From Sthenelais limicola (taxonomy: Eukaryota; Annelida; Polychaeta; Phyllodocida; Sigalionidae), in NCBI GenBank assembly GCA_942159475.1, contig OW804097.1, positions 50,550,986 to 50,614,985 on the forward strand: a stretch of 64,000 bases of DNA, read 5' to 3'. Both the position numbers and the translations under genes were made by a program. Positions 1-10,575 of the stretch are shown here, piece by piece (within the stretch, counting starts at the first letter, position 1; each line of letters opens with the position of its first letter). The notes under the pieces were generated by a model. That model was not told the DNA's origin. It worked only from the letters and a program-made list of their open reading frames with translations, and made no database searches.

Positions 1-69
1 CGAGTAGGTACCTGTGACTTCTATGATACTATCAAATCAATATGTGCAGGCAAATCTGAGAGAGGAGAG

Positions 70-1953
70 ATGGACTTATCGCCATATGTATTCGCGCAAC
101 ATCGCCGTACAGAATGGCCCGACATGTGTATAGGCGACGAATACTTAACTCATAGACACTTATACACTGCCGTACTAGAAACGGGGCTACCTAACGCCCT
201 ATCTGCCAAGATCCCTCTCCCCACTAATCTAAATATCCGTAACTGGAGGAAGTATTTGTGCAACAGTAGTGACGACATAGAATTATGCGACCTAATCGAA
301 TACGGCTTCCCTATGGGGTATCTAGGGCCTGTGAGTCACAACGATTCAGGCGAGAATCACTCCAGTGCAGATGCATATAGCGAGAAAATTGATGCCTTTG
401 TTAATAAAGAACTCAGCCTGGGGGGGTTAGTGGGTCCACTCGATGAGGCCCCGTTCACTTCGTGGTACCACTGCTCCCCCATTATGTCCAGAGAGAAACG
501 TGAATCCGACTCTCGAAGGGTAATCATCGACCTCAGCTTCCCTGAGGACCGCTCAGTAAACGCATATCTATTAAAAAATAGTGTATGGGGGAAACAACGA
601 GTGCACTCCCTCCCTAATGTTGAGAGCCTGGTTGAAGAGTTGGTAGCGATTGGGCCCGGCGCCTGGATGAGCACTATTGACATATCTCGCGCCTATAAGA
701 ACTTTAAAACCGACCCCCTGGACTGGCCATTATTATGTCTTAAATGGAGTGGGAAATATTTTCTTGACGTCACCATGCCCTTCGGCGCCCGCTCATCCTC
801 GTGCCACATGCAGAGGGTGGCGGATGCTATTGTGGCCATATTGGCGAAAGAGGGAATTGTATCAAAAATGTATCTTGACGACCTCGTACTTATTTCTTGC
901 AACAGAGAACAGGCTACCAGACACTACCAAAGAGCGATACAGCTGTTCAGCGAGCTCGGGCTGCCGGAAGCAGAGGAGAAAAGACAGCCTCCCGCGCCAG
1001 CAGTCAAATGGCTAGGCATTAGTATCAGCGCACCAGAAATGACACTGAGCATAAGCAACGAGAAGGTCAGTGAAATTCTCAAGATAGTAGATAAATACAT
1101 CGCTAGGAGATCAATGTCACGCAGAGAACTCCAATCGGTCATAGGCTCACTCATTCATGTAGCTAAGTGTGTGGGTCCCGCAAGACTGTTTGTAAGCCGC
1201 CTACTAGAAAGCCTCCGAGAAATGAAAGGAAGAAAGTATATAAATATTAACGCCGAAATGAGAAAGGACCTGTATTGGTTCCGGGACTTTTGCCGGGAGT
1301 GGAACGGAAGGGCAGTCATACCCGCACCGTCCCCTACAAAGACCATAGTCGTCGACGCATGCCTCTCTGGCGTGGGCGGGGCCGACCATAGACACGCGTA
1401 TAGGGCTCAGGTCACTCCAGTAAATCAAGGGGTCGACAACATCTCCGAACTCGAGGCCATAAACATTCCCATTGCATTGCATACTTTGATCGACGAGACT
1501 GACAGAGGCGGACACATACTGGTCCTATGTGACAATATAGCTAGCGTATCAGTCCTCAGCACAGGGAAGGGCAAAAATAAAATCATCCTAGAGGCCGCCA
1601 GGCTAGCCTGGATGGTGCAAGCACTTTACGATATTAAGATTACATACCATCATATCCCAGGTGCCGAGAACACCTTAGCTGATAATCTGAGTAGGGCCCA
1701 TCTCGACAATAAATATGAACTTGAAGCCAATAGAATAATGAGGGACAAATCGCTGAAGTATATTCAACCATGCTTATTCGCAATTAACACCATGTCTCTC
1801 TCTAAACATTATAGGGAGACGAATCACAGGCCTGATGACAAAAGCAGCAGCACGCCAGAAACAAGCCTGGGCAGAGGGAACGACCGAGAACCGAGAAGCG
1901 GTGGTAAGAAGGTACCAGACCTTCACAAGACAGGTAGGAATGGACTCATATAA
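70..1953 (+). CDS. DIRS/Ngaro reverse transcriptase-RNase H
   Basis: The frame is open from base 1, so the ATG at 70 may not be the true start. RT motifs appear in order: an RRVIIDLS block, motif A with TIDISRAYKN, motif B with MPFGARSSS, and the catalytic YLDD box near 871. An RNase H domain follows, with VVDACLSG, an ELEA acid, LCDN, and a C-terminal HHIPGAENTLADNLSR block. The protein would copy element RNA into DNA in cells carrying an active copy. The last 119 bases overlap the recombinase frame, a usual DIRS arrangement. No stop or frameshift interrupts the visible part, so this copy may be young. It is most similar in motif wording to the RT at 12726-14573. Confidence 0.9.
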   Translation: MDLSPYVFAQHRRTEWPDMCIGDEYLTHRHLYTAVLETGLPNALSAKIPLPTNLNIRNWRKYLCNSSDDIELCDLIEYGFPMGYLGPVSHNDSGENHSSADAYSEKIDAFVNKELSLGGLVGPLDEAPFTSWYHCSPIMSREKRESDSRRVIIDLSFPEDRSVNAYLLKNSVWGKQRVHSLPNVESLVEELVAIGPGAWMSTIDISRAYKNFKTDPLDWPLLCLKWSGKYFLDVTMPFGARSSSCHMQRVADAIVAILAKEGIVSKMYLDDLVLISCNREQATRHYQRAIQLFSELGLPEAEEKRQPPAPAVKWLGISISAPEMTLSISNEKVSEILKIVDKYIARRSMSRRELQSVIGSLIHVAKCVGPARLFVSRLLESLREMKGRKYININAEMRKDLYWFRDFCREWNGRAVIPAPSPTKTIVVDACLSGVGGADHRHAYRAQVTPVNQGVDNISELEAINIPIALHTLIDETDRGGHILVLCDNIASVSVLSTGKGKNKIILEAARLAWMVQALYDIKITYHHIPGAENTLADNLSRAHLDNKYELEANRIMRDKSLKYIQPCLFAINTMSLSKHYRETNHRPDDKSSSTPETSLGRGNDREPRSGGKKVPDLHKTGRNGLI

Positions 1954-2788
1954 ACCCTCGTACCTAGTCATATGTGCATACATCGAATTTTTATCAGAGA
2001 CAATTGCCTCGCCTAGAACGATAAGGAATCATATATCTCACCTTCGTACTGCGTTCAAACTACACCATATATCGACAGAACCGCTAGACCACCAACGAGT
2101 CAAATGGGCGCTACAAGCCCTCGACCGTAACAAAGCATTTAAGCCACAGCACAAGCTACCAGTACCACCGGAAGTTATCAGAAGCGCAATACTGAGCATA
2201 CCTCCCGGGGTGGTAGCCAGCACATTCAAGGCTGCTGTCCTAACCATATATTATGCAGGTCTCCGGCAGTCAGAAGTGGTGGCCCCCAGCCTTAATAAGT
2301 TCAAGCCACTGGTCCACCTGACTAGAGGCGACATCTCCATCGACAAGTCATCCATCAATATAAAGATCAAGTCAGCTAAGAATATGCAATCCGCATATAA
2401 ATCCAAATGTATAACGTTACACGCATCCCAAGACAAAGAACTGTGCGTGGTTAGGGCCTTCAAAACAATGCTGCGTCAGGTCCCAACGAGGCACGAGGAC
2501 GACCCGTGTTTCATGTTCCCCGCAACACACAACCCTATGCCAGCATCATACGTGGCTCGCCAGTGGAGGGATACACTTAAGCTCTTGCAAATCGACCCAA
2601 GCCAATACACACTCCACAGCCTGAGAAAGGCGGCGGCCACCCAAGCCTTCGCCGCTGGCTGCTCCACACTGCAAATTCAGGACTATATAGGCTGGTCTTC
2701 TGACGCCTATAAAACCTATATACATACTGACAAGTCATCAGTGAATGCAGCCATAAGGAAGGCCATAAGCCTCCCCCACGGTCCCTAG
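1835..2788 (+). CDS. Tyrosine recombinase of the Ngaro element
   Basis: The 317-residue protein has the lambda-integrase-like catalytic set: an arginine in YYAGLRQSEVV, an HSLRK box (H-x-x-R) near 2613, and a C-terminal nucleophile tyrosine in AYKTYIHT near 2710. The N-terminal part resembles a SAM-like DNA-binding domain. In DIRS-like elements this enzyme joins the circular cDNA to the target without making a target duplication. The frame is intact and overlaps the RT-RNase H frame in another phase. Exact start choice is uncertain because the protein may be made by frameshifting or from its own ATG. Confidence 0.88.
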   Translation: MTKAAARQKQAWAEGTTENREAVVRRYQTFTRQVGMDSYKPSYLVICAYIEFLSETIASPRTIRNHISHLRTAFKLHHISTEPLDHQRVKWALQALDRNKAFKPQHKLPVPPEVIRSAILSIPPGVVASTFKAAVLTIYYAGLRQSEVVAPSLNKFKPLVHLTRGDISIDKSSINIKIKSAKNMQSAYKSKCITLHASQDKELCVVRAFKTMLRQVPTRHEDDPCFMFPATHNPMPASYVARQWRDTLKLLQIDPSQYTLHSLRKAAATQAFAAGCSTLQIQDYIGWSSDAYKTYIHTDKSSVNAAIRKAISLPHGP

Positions 2789-3070
2789 ACACCCCTAATC
2801 CATACAAAAAGACTCTAAATCACATCCTCCATCGTAACACACCCCCCACATCCATTATTTCACTCCGGCCACTCGGCCCAAAATATAATGAACAAAAGAC
2901 TCGGCCCTCAGGCCTATGGACAGTCCAAAGGACCAACGAACTCTCCCAAAAGGGACTAACTTAATTTTAAAAACCTACAATCTCTCATCCTACCCCATAC
3001 TAAAACAAAAACATCCCATATATAAATCCCATCCCACCCTCCCTATTACCCACAAAATTGGCAGTTTTGG

Positions 3071-3698
3071 CTAATTACTTATCATTATCAATTCAATTTT
3101 ATCAAATCACAAATTTCCTTTATAATTCATCTTCTTTTACCAATTTTACCTCTCAACTTTACACTTTTATACAAACTATTTATTATACAAACATTTTATA
3201 AAACTTCAAATTAAAATAAATATTTAATTTCCCAAAGCTGCCTTCACTTATTCCTCATCCATACTCTATAGGCTAAGTCAGTAATGTTCTAAGCACAGCA
3301 GTAAGCGGTGCGCGGGCATTGCTGCGGCCTATCCCCTCCCACCTACACTGCTGCCACCCTCAACTACGCAGCAAACTACTCACTTCAACCTGAACCCACC
3401 TCACTTCACTTTCAACCGTCAACCTACACACATTTCACCCACCCACCCACACCTATTTACATCAATTCTCATTCCTCCATACTAATTACTTATCATTATC
3501 AATTCAATTTTATCAAATCACAAATTTCCTTTATAATTCATCTTCTTTTACCAATTTTACCTCTCAACTTTACACTTTTATACAAACTATTTATTATATA
3601 AACATTTTATAAAATTTCAAATTAAAATAAATATTTAATTTCCCAAAGCTGCCTTCACTTATTCCTCATCCATACTCTATAGGCTAAGTCAGTAATGT
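3071..3698 (+). repeat. B1-A2-B2 split direct repeats of the left-edge Ngaro
   Basis: B1 is 3071-3287 and B2 is 3482-3698; both start CTAATTACTT and end GTCAGTAATGT, with a handful of differences over 217 bp. The 194-bp segment between them (3288-3481) is the predicted A2 copy. A polyadenylation-competent AT-rich stretch lies within B. The spacing B1-A2-B2 explains the duplicated AT-rich sequence without needing an independent tandem duplication. Confidence 0.8.
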
Positions 3699-3976
3699 GT
3701 AGGTTCTCTCACATTTAATGTCCTTAAATTTGTGAAGGTGGTTTGCACAAAATCTGTATTGAAGGAGCACATGTCGCAAAGGGACCAATCTAGATGAGTA
3801 AATAAAATCCTATCACGCTCCTCAACTTGTAACTTGAAGGGATCTAGAGCCCTACAATACATCTTCCGCTCACTATCCACGCATATGCAACGATCACAAA
3901 TGAATTCTGCTTAACAAACTTTCCCGAATATATTTTGCGACAAAGTTAAAATCAAAATGTAGTTTTGCATCGTCAT
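3699..3976 (-). pseudogene. Broken paralogue of the LRR membrane-protein gene (N-terminal part)
   Basis: Reading leftward from an ATG at 3976, there is a hydrophobic signal-like start, an in-frame TAA at 3913-3911, then a cysteine-rich segment ICDRCICVDSERKMYC followed by an LRR-like stretch ending NLRTLNVRE. The cysteine pattern matches the N-terminus of the plus-strand gene at 4296 (KICKLCECSIDRATCRSL). The coding text stops exactly where the Ngaro element begins at 3698, so the element interrupts it. The two genes are head to head about 320 bp apart. The in-frame stop and the insertion make it a pseudogene; the stop could also be avoided by an unseen intron. Confidence 0.6.
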
Positions 3977-4295
3977 CTTGGAATATTCTTGAACAATCGG
4001 TGGGCGGTTTTCACTCTTGAAAGTCTTTGAGTAAAGTGGTGGGAGGTACAACCTATCGGTAGATAATATGGCTAATCGATGCAGTTTAACGGTTCAACAC
4101 ATTTAACCTCTCTTTCAAGACCGGGTTGTCACCTCATGAGTCGATAGAGAATGTTAATTGAGCAGGTGTCAGTGCATTGGTCCTCGACATCGTGAGAAAA
4201 TGAATGTATGCATCGGTGGGAGGGTGTTGGCTGAGTGAATAAACCCTAAATAAGCCAGTTCAGTCTTTGACCAGTGAAGAGAAAAGACCGATAAA
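3977..4295. promoter_or_regulatory. Shared intergenic region between two divergent LRR-like genes
   Basis: About 320 bp separates the two divergent start codons. No gene is seen here. On the plus side a weak TAAATAA element lies around 4248-4256, roughly 40 bp before the ATG. On the minus side no clear TATA is visible. By position it would hold both promoters. No enhancer motif is claimed. Confidence 0.35.
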
Positions 4296-5073
4296 ATGAA
4301 GTTATCTATTCTGTTCGTGCGGTTCTACCTAAACTGGACAACTTCAACCAAGATTTGCAAGCTTTGTGAGTGCTCAATCGATAGAGCAACATGTAGATCG
4401 CTGTCAGTATCAAGATTGTTTCCTGAACCTATACAATATAGGCTTAAGGTTATCGATATGAGGTTATCCAACATTGATACAGACCCATCGTTCATCTTTG
4501 AACTATTTCCTAATCTTGAAATGCTGGACTTGAGAGATATCGGAGGAATGGACTCTTGCGATCTAAAAAGACTTCTGACTGACTGGGGATCTAAAATTCT
4601 AACAGATTGCGCCCTAAGAAATAATGAAGAATCAATAGATTATGCTATGGATTATGTGATCGAAGGATTTGAAGAATACGTCTTTACCGAACATGCATCT
4701 CAAAAAGAAATTTCAGAAATGGATAAAAATTCGGAAAAAATGGAAATTGGGACTGAAACAGACGAGCGCATTCACCCCATCATGATTGAGATTAAGCCTT
4801 TGGAATCTGAAACCCTTTCGTTAGAACACTCGCCGTCAGATGTTCTCAAAACTCATGTTTTACCCCCCTCGGATGAAGGACAAATTGGACAATTACCTGT
4901 GTTTGATATGATTGGACGTCAACAAACTAGTGAAGAACCAAGCATAATTTTATCGGATATAACTGTTGCAATGACCATTAATTCTGTGATTAGCTCTAAT
5001 CCCCTCACACCTCTGCAGACCGTCGCTAAAATTGAGCCTGAAGAACTTTTCAAAGGTGAGATAAAACAACATA
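4296..5073 (+). pseudogene. LRR-type single-pass membrane protein gene, 5' part
   Basis: The ATG at 4296 opens a signal-like hydrophobic start. An LRR-N-terminal-type cysteine cluster (ICKLCECS...CRSL) and one or two degenerate leucine-rich repeats (FPNLEMLDLRDI) follow, then a long acidic Ser/Thr-rich stalk with few cysteines. The coding text runs without a stop to the TA at 5072-5073, where a DNA transposon enters. It resumes at 9112 in the same frame (...IKQH joined to IPPPDL...). The product would have been a type I membrane protein with a short LRR ectodomain. No receptor family is recognised. Confidence 0.7.
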
Positions 5074-6219
5074 TGGGTCATTTCGCCCAGAACTGGACAA
5101 TTGTTATGTGCATAATACAAGATTTCCTGATGATGGGTTATATTTCAAATTTACTGCAGCAGTTTCAATTATCATTTAAATATGTTCCTGACATGTTCAA
5201 CTTTGTGTGGATACCAATTGCACCAAAATACTTTCATTGGTTCAGTTTTTGTGCACCTTCAACTAAAGTCATGTTTTTTAGCGTCATGTGCATAATATTT
5301 CTGACCCCTTCATACCAAATTCCTTCCCCTGACCTTTATTTAACAAGCTATGAACCCTAACCATTTGACTTATACGATCACATATTATAGTTACTTGCAT
5401 GTGAATTTTGGTGTCTATTGTATGAATGTACAGTAAGATAGATGTATCAACATAATGTACTCATTTTTCAAAATGTAGACATTTTCACGTAGTACTGAAA
5501 CCCATTTTTTATTTCTCTTTCTTAAATCCATAAGTCCTCAAAACCTTTCTATCCCCAGATAAATTCATTATTTCATATCTTATTGGAATGGAAATTCTAC
5601 TCCTTTTACTATAAGATGGCCCCATTTTTGCATGCTGATCATTTAAAAATCCTTGATCCCGATTATGCACATCACACATCCCATTATGCACATCACCTTT
5701 TATGTCAGTCTTCTTTTTGTGTTCTGTAATCACTTAAAAGTCCCAAAATAGTACAAAGAAATGCAAATCATTACTTAATTGGATGCCCTATTTCATTTTA
5801 TTCATGTAAAGTCCAGTATAATTGTCCTGAACTGACTTGTAAATCCAGAGAAATAAAAATCCTTTCAAAAATATTATCTTTGGTCCACTTTTACAATTCA
5901 CTATGAATTACTATAATTCCAGATATACATTAAAAGTATTTAAAAGCAATCTGTAGGCAATTGTTAGTACAAAAAAGAATGAATCTTCACTAGAAAAACA
6001 TATAAACATGACTTTTAACGGATACTGTGGAAGACTATACAAAATTATGCACATCACATGTTTCGTAGGTTTTGCTAGCATTTTTGTAAACCATCAAAGA
6101 TATATCACAGAATGGTTGTAGACTAAAAAATCTTTACATATCCATAGGAAACATGTCTAGCACTTAGAATCAACCTTAAAGCCATTCCTATATTACATTT
6201 AAATCACACCAAATCTGCA

Positions 6220-7201
6220 TCAAAGTTTGAAAAAAAATTTTATATGGGGGTATTTTGATTGTGTTGGAGGCACAGGGATCAGTGTAGCGTCTGCTGAAGG
6301 GGAGACACTCTCAGAGTGCGTTGGAGGCACAGATATCACTGTAGCGTCTGCTGACTGGAGGACACTCTCAGAGTGCATTGGAGGCACAGATGTCACTGTA
6401 GCATCTGCTGACAGGAGTACACTCTTGGAATGCGTTGGAGACATAGATGTCACCTTTAGTCCTCTAGCCTGAGTTGTCACACAATGTGGGCGTTTGGTGG
6501 GAGGAAGTGCCTGATGACTGAAAGATATAGAACGAATCAATTTTTAAATTTAGATTATCAAACTATGAATGTCATTCTATTCTCGTATCACAGAATGTGA
6601 AATACCTACGAAATAGAATTTGTATAAAAAGAAAATTCTAGTGGTGGAAATGAGATTAAATGAGATTTAAAAAAGTTTTACCTGTCATCCTCACTCAAAC
6701 GATCAAAGTCAATATCTTGAATGAGGGAAGGCAGGGCAGTGGGCCCCATCTGAGGAACTTTGCTGTGGTGATTTGCTGCTTTTATCTTTGCCAACTTCCG
6801 TTGGAGGTTTGCATGACATTGAGCGGAATACTCCTTTGCTTTGCGTTCTTTTTCGATGATATAACGGAGATGCCGTTTCTTTGGGTAGTAGGATTTGGGT
6901 TGCTTCTTTGACTTCGTAGTAACATCTTTGGAAAAATCAGAAGCAACATCTTGTAGAACTTCTGGGATAAATACGGGGTTTCTATGAAAGAAATTATTTC
7001 AATTAATTCATGGGTGCGTTCCACTGCCTTCCGTTGTTTCTCCGCTATCTGGGCTGCCTTCCTCCGAACATCCCTCATGCGTGCGGCATGGGCAGCTTTG
7101 AAGGCCTCTTCACCCTGGGCCTCGTGCTGGTGTTCTCGCCATCTCGCCTGCAGTTGTGCATTAGTGAATGTTGTATGTTGCGCCATATCAGAATGCTGCA
7201 A
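6220..7201 (-). CDS. Spliced gene of unknown function inside the TA-flanked transposon
   Basis: The first segment starts at 7201 or at a second ATG near 7186. It encodes a very basic, glutamine- and alanine-rich N-terminus (QARWREHQHEAQGEEAF) rich in RRKAA runs, the type often seen at the start of invertebrate transposon proteins. A one-base frame change near 6985 leads into a second basic segment (PKKRHLRYIIEKERKAKEY) that ends at a donor near 6690 (GACAG/GTAAAA). A matching acceptor near 6518 joins in phase to an exon with 19-residue repeats. No DDE motif, zinc finger or known domain is recognised. It may be a DNA-binding accessory or the remains of a transposase. Confidence 0.45.
6263..6460 (-). 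repeat. 57-bp tandem repeat, about 3.5 units, coding for 19-residue repeats
   Basis: Units at 6263-6319, 6320-6376, 6377-6433 and a partial fourth share GTTGGAGGCACAG and ACACTCTCAGAGTGC blocks. Each is 57 bases, so frame is kept. On the minus strand each encodes a Ser/Thr-rich unit with HSESV and SADAT. The unit length divisible by three supports that this region is translated as part of the minus-strand gene. Confidence 0.75.
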
Positions 7202-9111
7202 ATAGTTACCAAGAAATTAGCAAAATATTAAAAAGTGAGACAAAAACAGGCACTAAGTGATGAAAATCAATAACAAGGAAAAAACCAAAAAATCAAATCT
7301 TAAAAGAAGCATTCAATTGTGGTACATATAGATAGGTAGATACATGGTGCACCTGCATACCAAATATTGGGATGATACACCACTATTTAGCTGATTATTT
7401 TATAGATTTTGTACCTCTGCAGTATGTGCATAATTTTGAACATTCAATGTCATGCCTAATATTATAAAGTCAGCAATATCAATTATACACAGTATGAAAG
7501 CACTTATTATGATAATACAATACATGAAAAATTGAAATCATTGAAGTATTTCTGGAGACTGGGAATGACCTCAACATGATAATGTGTGTGTGCATAATAA
7601 TCATTATGCACGTCACACAAAATACAGTTTTAGCCAGATATCAACCTAAATACAACATCTAATAGCCATAAATACTACTGTACTGACATGCTGGTTAAAT
7701 AAGGATAATCTGGTGGCCAAATACAAAAGGCTAAGATAATGAGCGAGTCTGGAAAGACAAATTATGTATCCAATTTGGGCCCGCAGTTATGTGCATAATA
7801 TGCAATAAACAACATAGCCTTTTAAATACTAAAGACACCCAGCCTAAATCACATTAGAATCATGGTTTGACATCATTTGTACATGAACAAATGAGCATAA
7901 GGCAAAGAAATGATGAATATATTCCTGAAAATGATGTTTCAAAAGACATTGATACTACATTATGCATGTAACACTTGGACCAAGCTAGCTGGTTGCTCCA
8001 CTCTTTAAACAGAGGTAGCATGAAAAGATGTGCATATTATCGCTCACTGCTCGGACATGGCGTGCAAACAAGTTATGTTCCTTGATTGAAATAAGAAATA
8101 CATGCATAGTACTACAGTAATAATGTTTCCCGGGGGTTCACTTAACATTATTTGACAGTACTACCACATTTAAATAGGCATTCCAGACTTGATGTGCAAA
8201 ATATTTGACCCAATAGACTGCTGGAAAGCTAAAGACACTCACCTCTAATGGCTGCCTGTCTTGGTTGAAAATGTGTGCTCTCTGCTTCCGTTTTATTCAG
8301 TGGAAAAATGGCAAAACATTTTCCCACTCTTATGCACATAACGTTTCTTATGCACGTAACATGTTTGATGTTTTCTGAGAATTGACAGACTTTCAGTACA
8401 CAGTTCTGCACCAAACTTCATACAATGATGCATTGGGATATTTAAAACATAATACCAGAAGAAATATTTTAAGCTTTGAATATTGACGATTTTAAGGAGG
8501 GTTCATTATGTGATATGTGCATAATTCGTAGCGGTGACAAAATGGGGTTTGGTTGGTTTGAAAGAATGCCAATTAAAGAGTTTTGGCGCAATTCTTTTTT
8601 GATTTGGACATTTATGAGGGACCATATTTAACTTACCCAAGAGGTTATAATATTAGAAATTTGGGCATTTTATCATTTGATTCCAATGATCTAAAAATGC
8701 CATTATGCACATAACAAAATAAGAGGTGGACATAGTGCAAAGAAATTTAAAATGGAAAATATATTCGGGGGAACACAACAAATTTTTGTCAGGCTCTTGG
8801 ATAATATAAAAACAATGAGCTACTATAAAAAAGGGCTATAGATGGATACCTTTTAAATGGGGACTCCTACAAAATAAGATAATGGTGAAAAATGGCCCAA
8901 AAATGGTCCATGGGTGATGTCCAAAGGTGAAAGATGGCCGATTTAATTATTCAATGCATGGCAAACTATACATTTTCTGAAAGATTAATACATTTGGAAC
9001 ACATTAGAACAGATTTTGCGTAGATTAAAGAATAATTAAGAGCAGGGTGCCAAGTGCAATGGTGTGAGAGCCAGTTTTGACCAAGTGTCCAGTTCTGGGC
9101 GAAATGACCCA

Positions 9112-10351
9112 TATTCCTCCCCCTGATTTATCTAAAGCTGTTCTTCAAGCAAGGGTTGGTTTAATTGAGGATAAAACAGAAATTGAAGAAGCTCCAACGA
9201 CAGTTCGTGATCGTGAAATGGAAGAGTTTTCCACACTAGCTATTTCAGAGACCAGCTATCCTAGCACCGCCGCCCCACTTGTGACATCTAATTCTGGACC
9301 AACCAAACTTTCAAAACGCGACTCTATTGTTAAAATTGAGAAGCGAAATGTGACAACTGCAAAACCCACTCATTCTATTGTTAACACTCAATCTTTGACA
9401 CGTCCCACCACTTATCAAGGAAATAGTTACTGAAGATAGGAATACAAGTTCTGTTCAGGATAATGTGAATAAGTCTGCAAGCACCCACTCTTTCAAACAT
9501 GTGACAACTACAGAGATAGCTATTGATTATCTCTCGCAGAAAAATGAATCTACACCTGTAACGTCTAAGGAATCTGTTAAAATGAGTGAATCCACCCCTC
9601 ATATGAAAGAAATAGTGAAAAACCAACTAAAGAAAGCATTACAGCCCCTGAAATTGCGAATGAGCTGGATAAATCTAAGAATCGTCATGAATTTAAGATT
9701 TCTGTTAACTCTGGAGGTGACGTTTTCACTATAGCAGGGGCAACATCTCTTGCAGGCATTCTAGCTATAGTGATTTTCTTCATTATTGGAGTCATTGTGT
9801 GGAAACAATGTGCTCCCGAAAACATTCCAGCTTCAACAGATATTGAGATGCAAACCCTAGCCTTATCGCCCACCGGGTCGGAAACATCCCCTCGAGGACC
9901 TGGAAGTGAAATGACCACGCCCTTCCACACCCCTGCCGGCCGAATGTCTTGCAGAATACAAGATATTAGAGCTGCAGAAACTGATAATTTCCCGGATAAA
10001 GGATTCCGCCCTAAGAAGCTTCTACCGCCTACACCCATTCTTGTTGGGTGCGAATGTTCTGGAAAGTCTGAAAACAATGAAACGGTTGAAAATAATCAAC
10101 CAATCAAAACCCTGGATTTGGAAAAACAGGTTGCTTCCTCGTGTGAAAACCCTCCTAACGCAAACATCTGCCAAATTAAACCCTCTCTGCATGCTGAAAA
10201 AGAAGATTCAAACAATATCCCCCCACCCATCCCACCGAGAAATGGTGAAAAAACTGGTAAAAAAAGTTTGGAATTAGGTGAAAAGCATCAAGAGCAGAGC
10301 AAGTCTACTAGGCGGATTACCAAAACATCGTTGTTCCAGGCCTCTCACTAA
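9112..10351 (+). pseudogene. LRR-type membrane protein gene, 3' part with transmembrane segment
   Basis: After the transposon the same exon continues as a Thr/Ser/Pro-rich stalk. Two small frameshifts break it: one near 9415 and one near 9617, in a GAAAAACC run. In the third frame a hydrophobic helix (GILAIVIFFIIGVIVW) lies near 9755-9805. A cytoplasmic tail of about 180 residues follows, with proline-rich patches such as KLLPPTP and PPPIPPR that could bind SH3 domains. It ends at 10351. The insertion plus two frameshifts argue for a dead gene. Homopolymer sequencing errors could explain the frameshifts but not the insertion. Confidence 0.65.
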
Positions 10352-10383
10352 AAGATAAAAGTGTCAGCTTATCTCATCATCAC

Positions 10384-10575
10384 CACTGACTATTTAATCA
10401 CCTAGCGTGAACATATCTAATAAGGGGTGTGTATATCTCAATCTTGCCGCCCTGCTTATGCATCCCTTAATTCTAAAACAAGTTTAAGCTTGCAATTAGT
10501 TTCTGAATGGGTATATAAGAAACTGTTTTTCAACTAATCAATACATTACTTCTATCGCCACCGAAAGAAATCATC
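10384..10575 (+). promoter_or_regulatory. TATA-box promoter of the compact five-exon gene
   Basis: A strong TATATAAG box lies at 10512-10519. A transcription start about 25-30 bp downstream would give a leader of roughly 30 bases before the ATG at 10576. The gene begins only about 160 bp after the preceding gene's stop at 10351, so the intergenic space is short. Confidence 0.6.

Larger units (their letters stand above)
1..3698 (+). mobile_element. Ngaro-type tyrosine-recombinase retrotransposon, left end outside the window
   Basis: The element carries an RT-RNase H frame, an overlapping tyrosine-recombinase frame, then a B1-A2-B2 split direct repeat arrangement. Two 217-bp near-identical repeats (3071-3287 and 3482-3698) flank a 194-bp segment that should equal the A1 repeat at the missing left end. 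This layout is diagnostic of Ngaro/PAT-like DIRS elements, which integrate by recombinase without a DDE integrase. The gag frame and A1 lie to the left of base 1. The right boundary at 3698 falls inside a minus-strand LRR-like coding fragment. Confidence 0.85.
5104..8716. repeat. Dispersed near-palindromic motif TTATGTGCATAA / TTATGCACATMAC inside the transposon
   Basis: Copies in both orientations are seen at about 5104, 5285, 5662, 5684, 6044, 7422, 7588, 7603, 7787, 7960, 8028, 8329, 8347, 8513 and 8702. The core TATGCACAT is constant and flanks vary, many continuing as CAC or AAC. Copies are spread over the whole element rather than clustered at the ends, and I noticed none in the rest of the window at this density. 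Binding sites for the element's own protein is the simplest inference. Confidence 0.75.
5074..9111. mobile_element. 4038-bp DNA transposon with 26-bp perfect terminal inverted repeats and TA target duplication
   Basis: The left end (5074-5099) begins TGGGTCATTTCGCCC and its perfect 26-bp inverted copy is 9086-9111. A TA lies immediately outside both ends (5072-5073 and 9112-9113). Removing the element plus one TA rejoins the host exon in frame, which fixes both ends to the base. It carries one minus-strand spliced gene (6220-7201) and at least a dozen internal copies of a TTATGTGCATAA-like motif. TA duplication fits the Tc1/mariner-IS630 group and some other superfamilies, but no DDE catalytic domain is visible, so the superfamily is not assigned. 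Confidence 0.85.

Noticed and set aside
357..902. Minus-strand frames opposite the first RT
   Set aside because: They are antisense shadows of the RT-RNase H gene, with no domains and no sensible start context.
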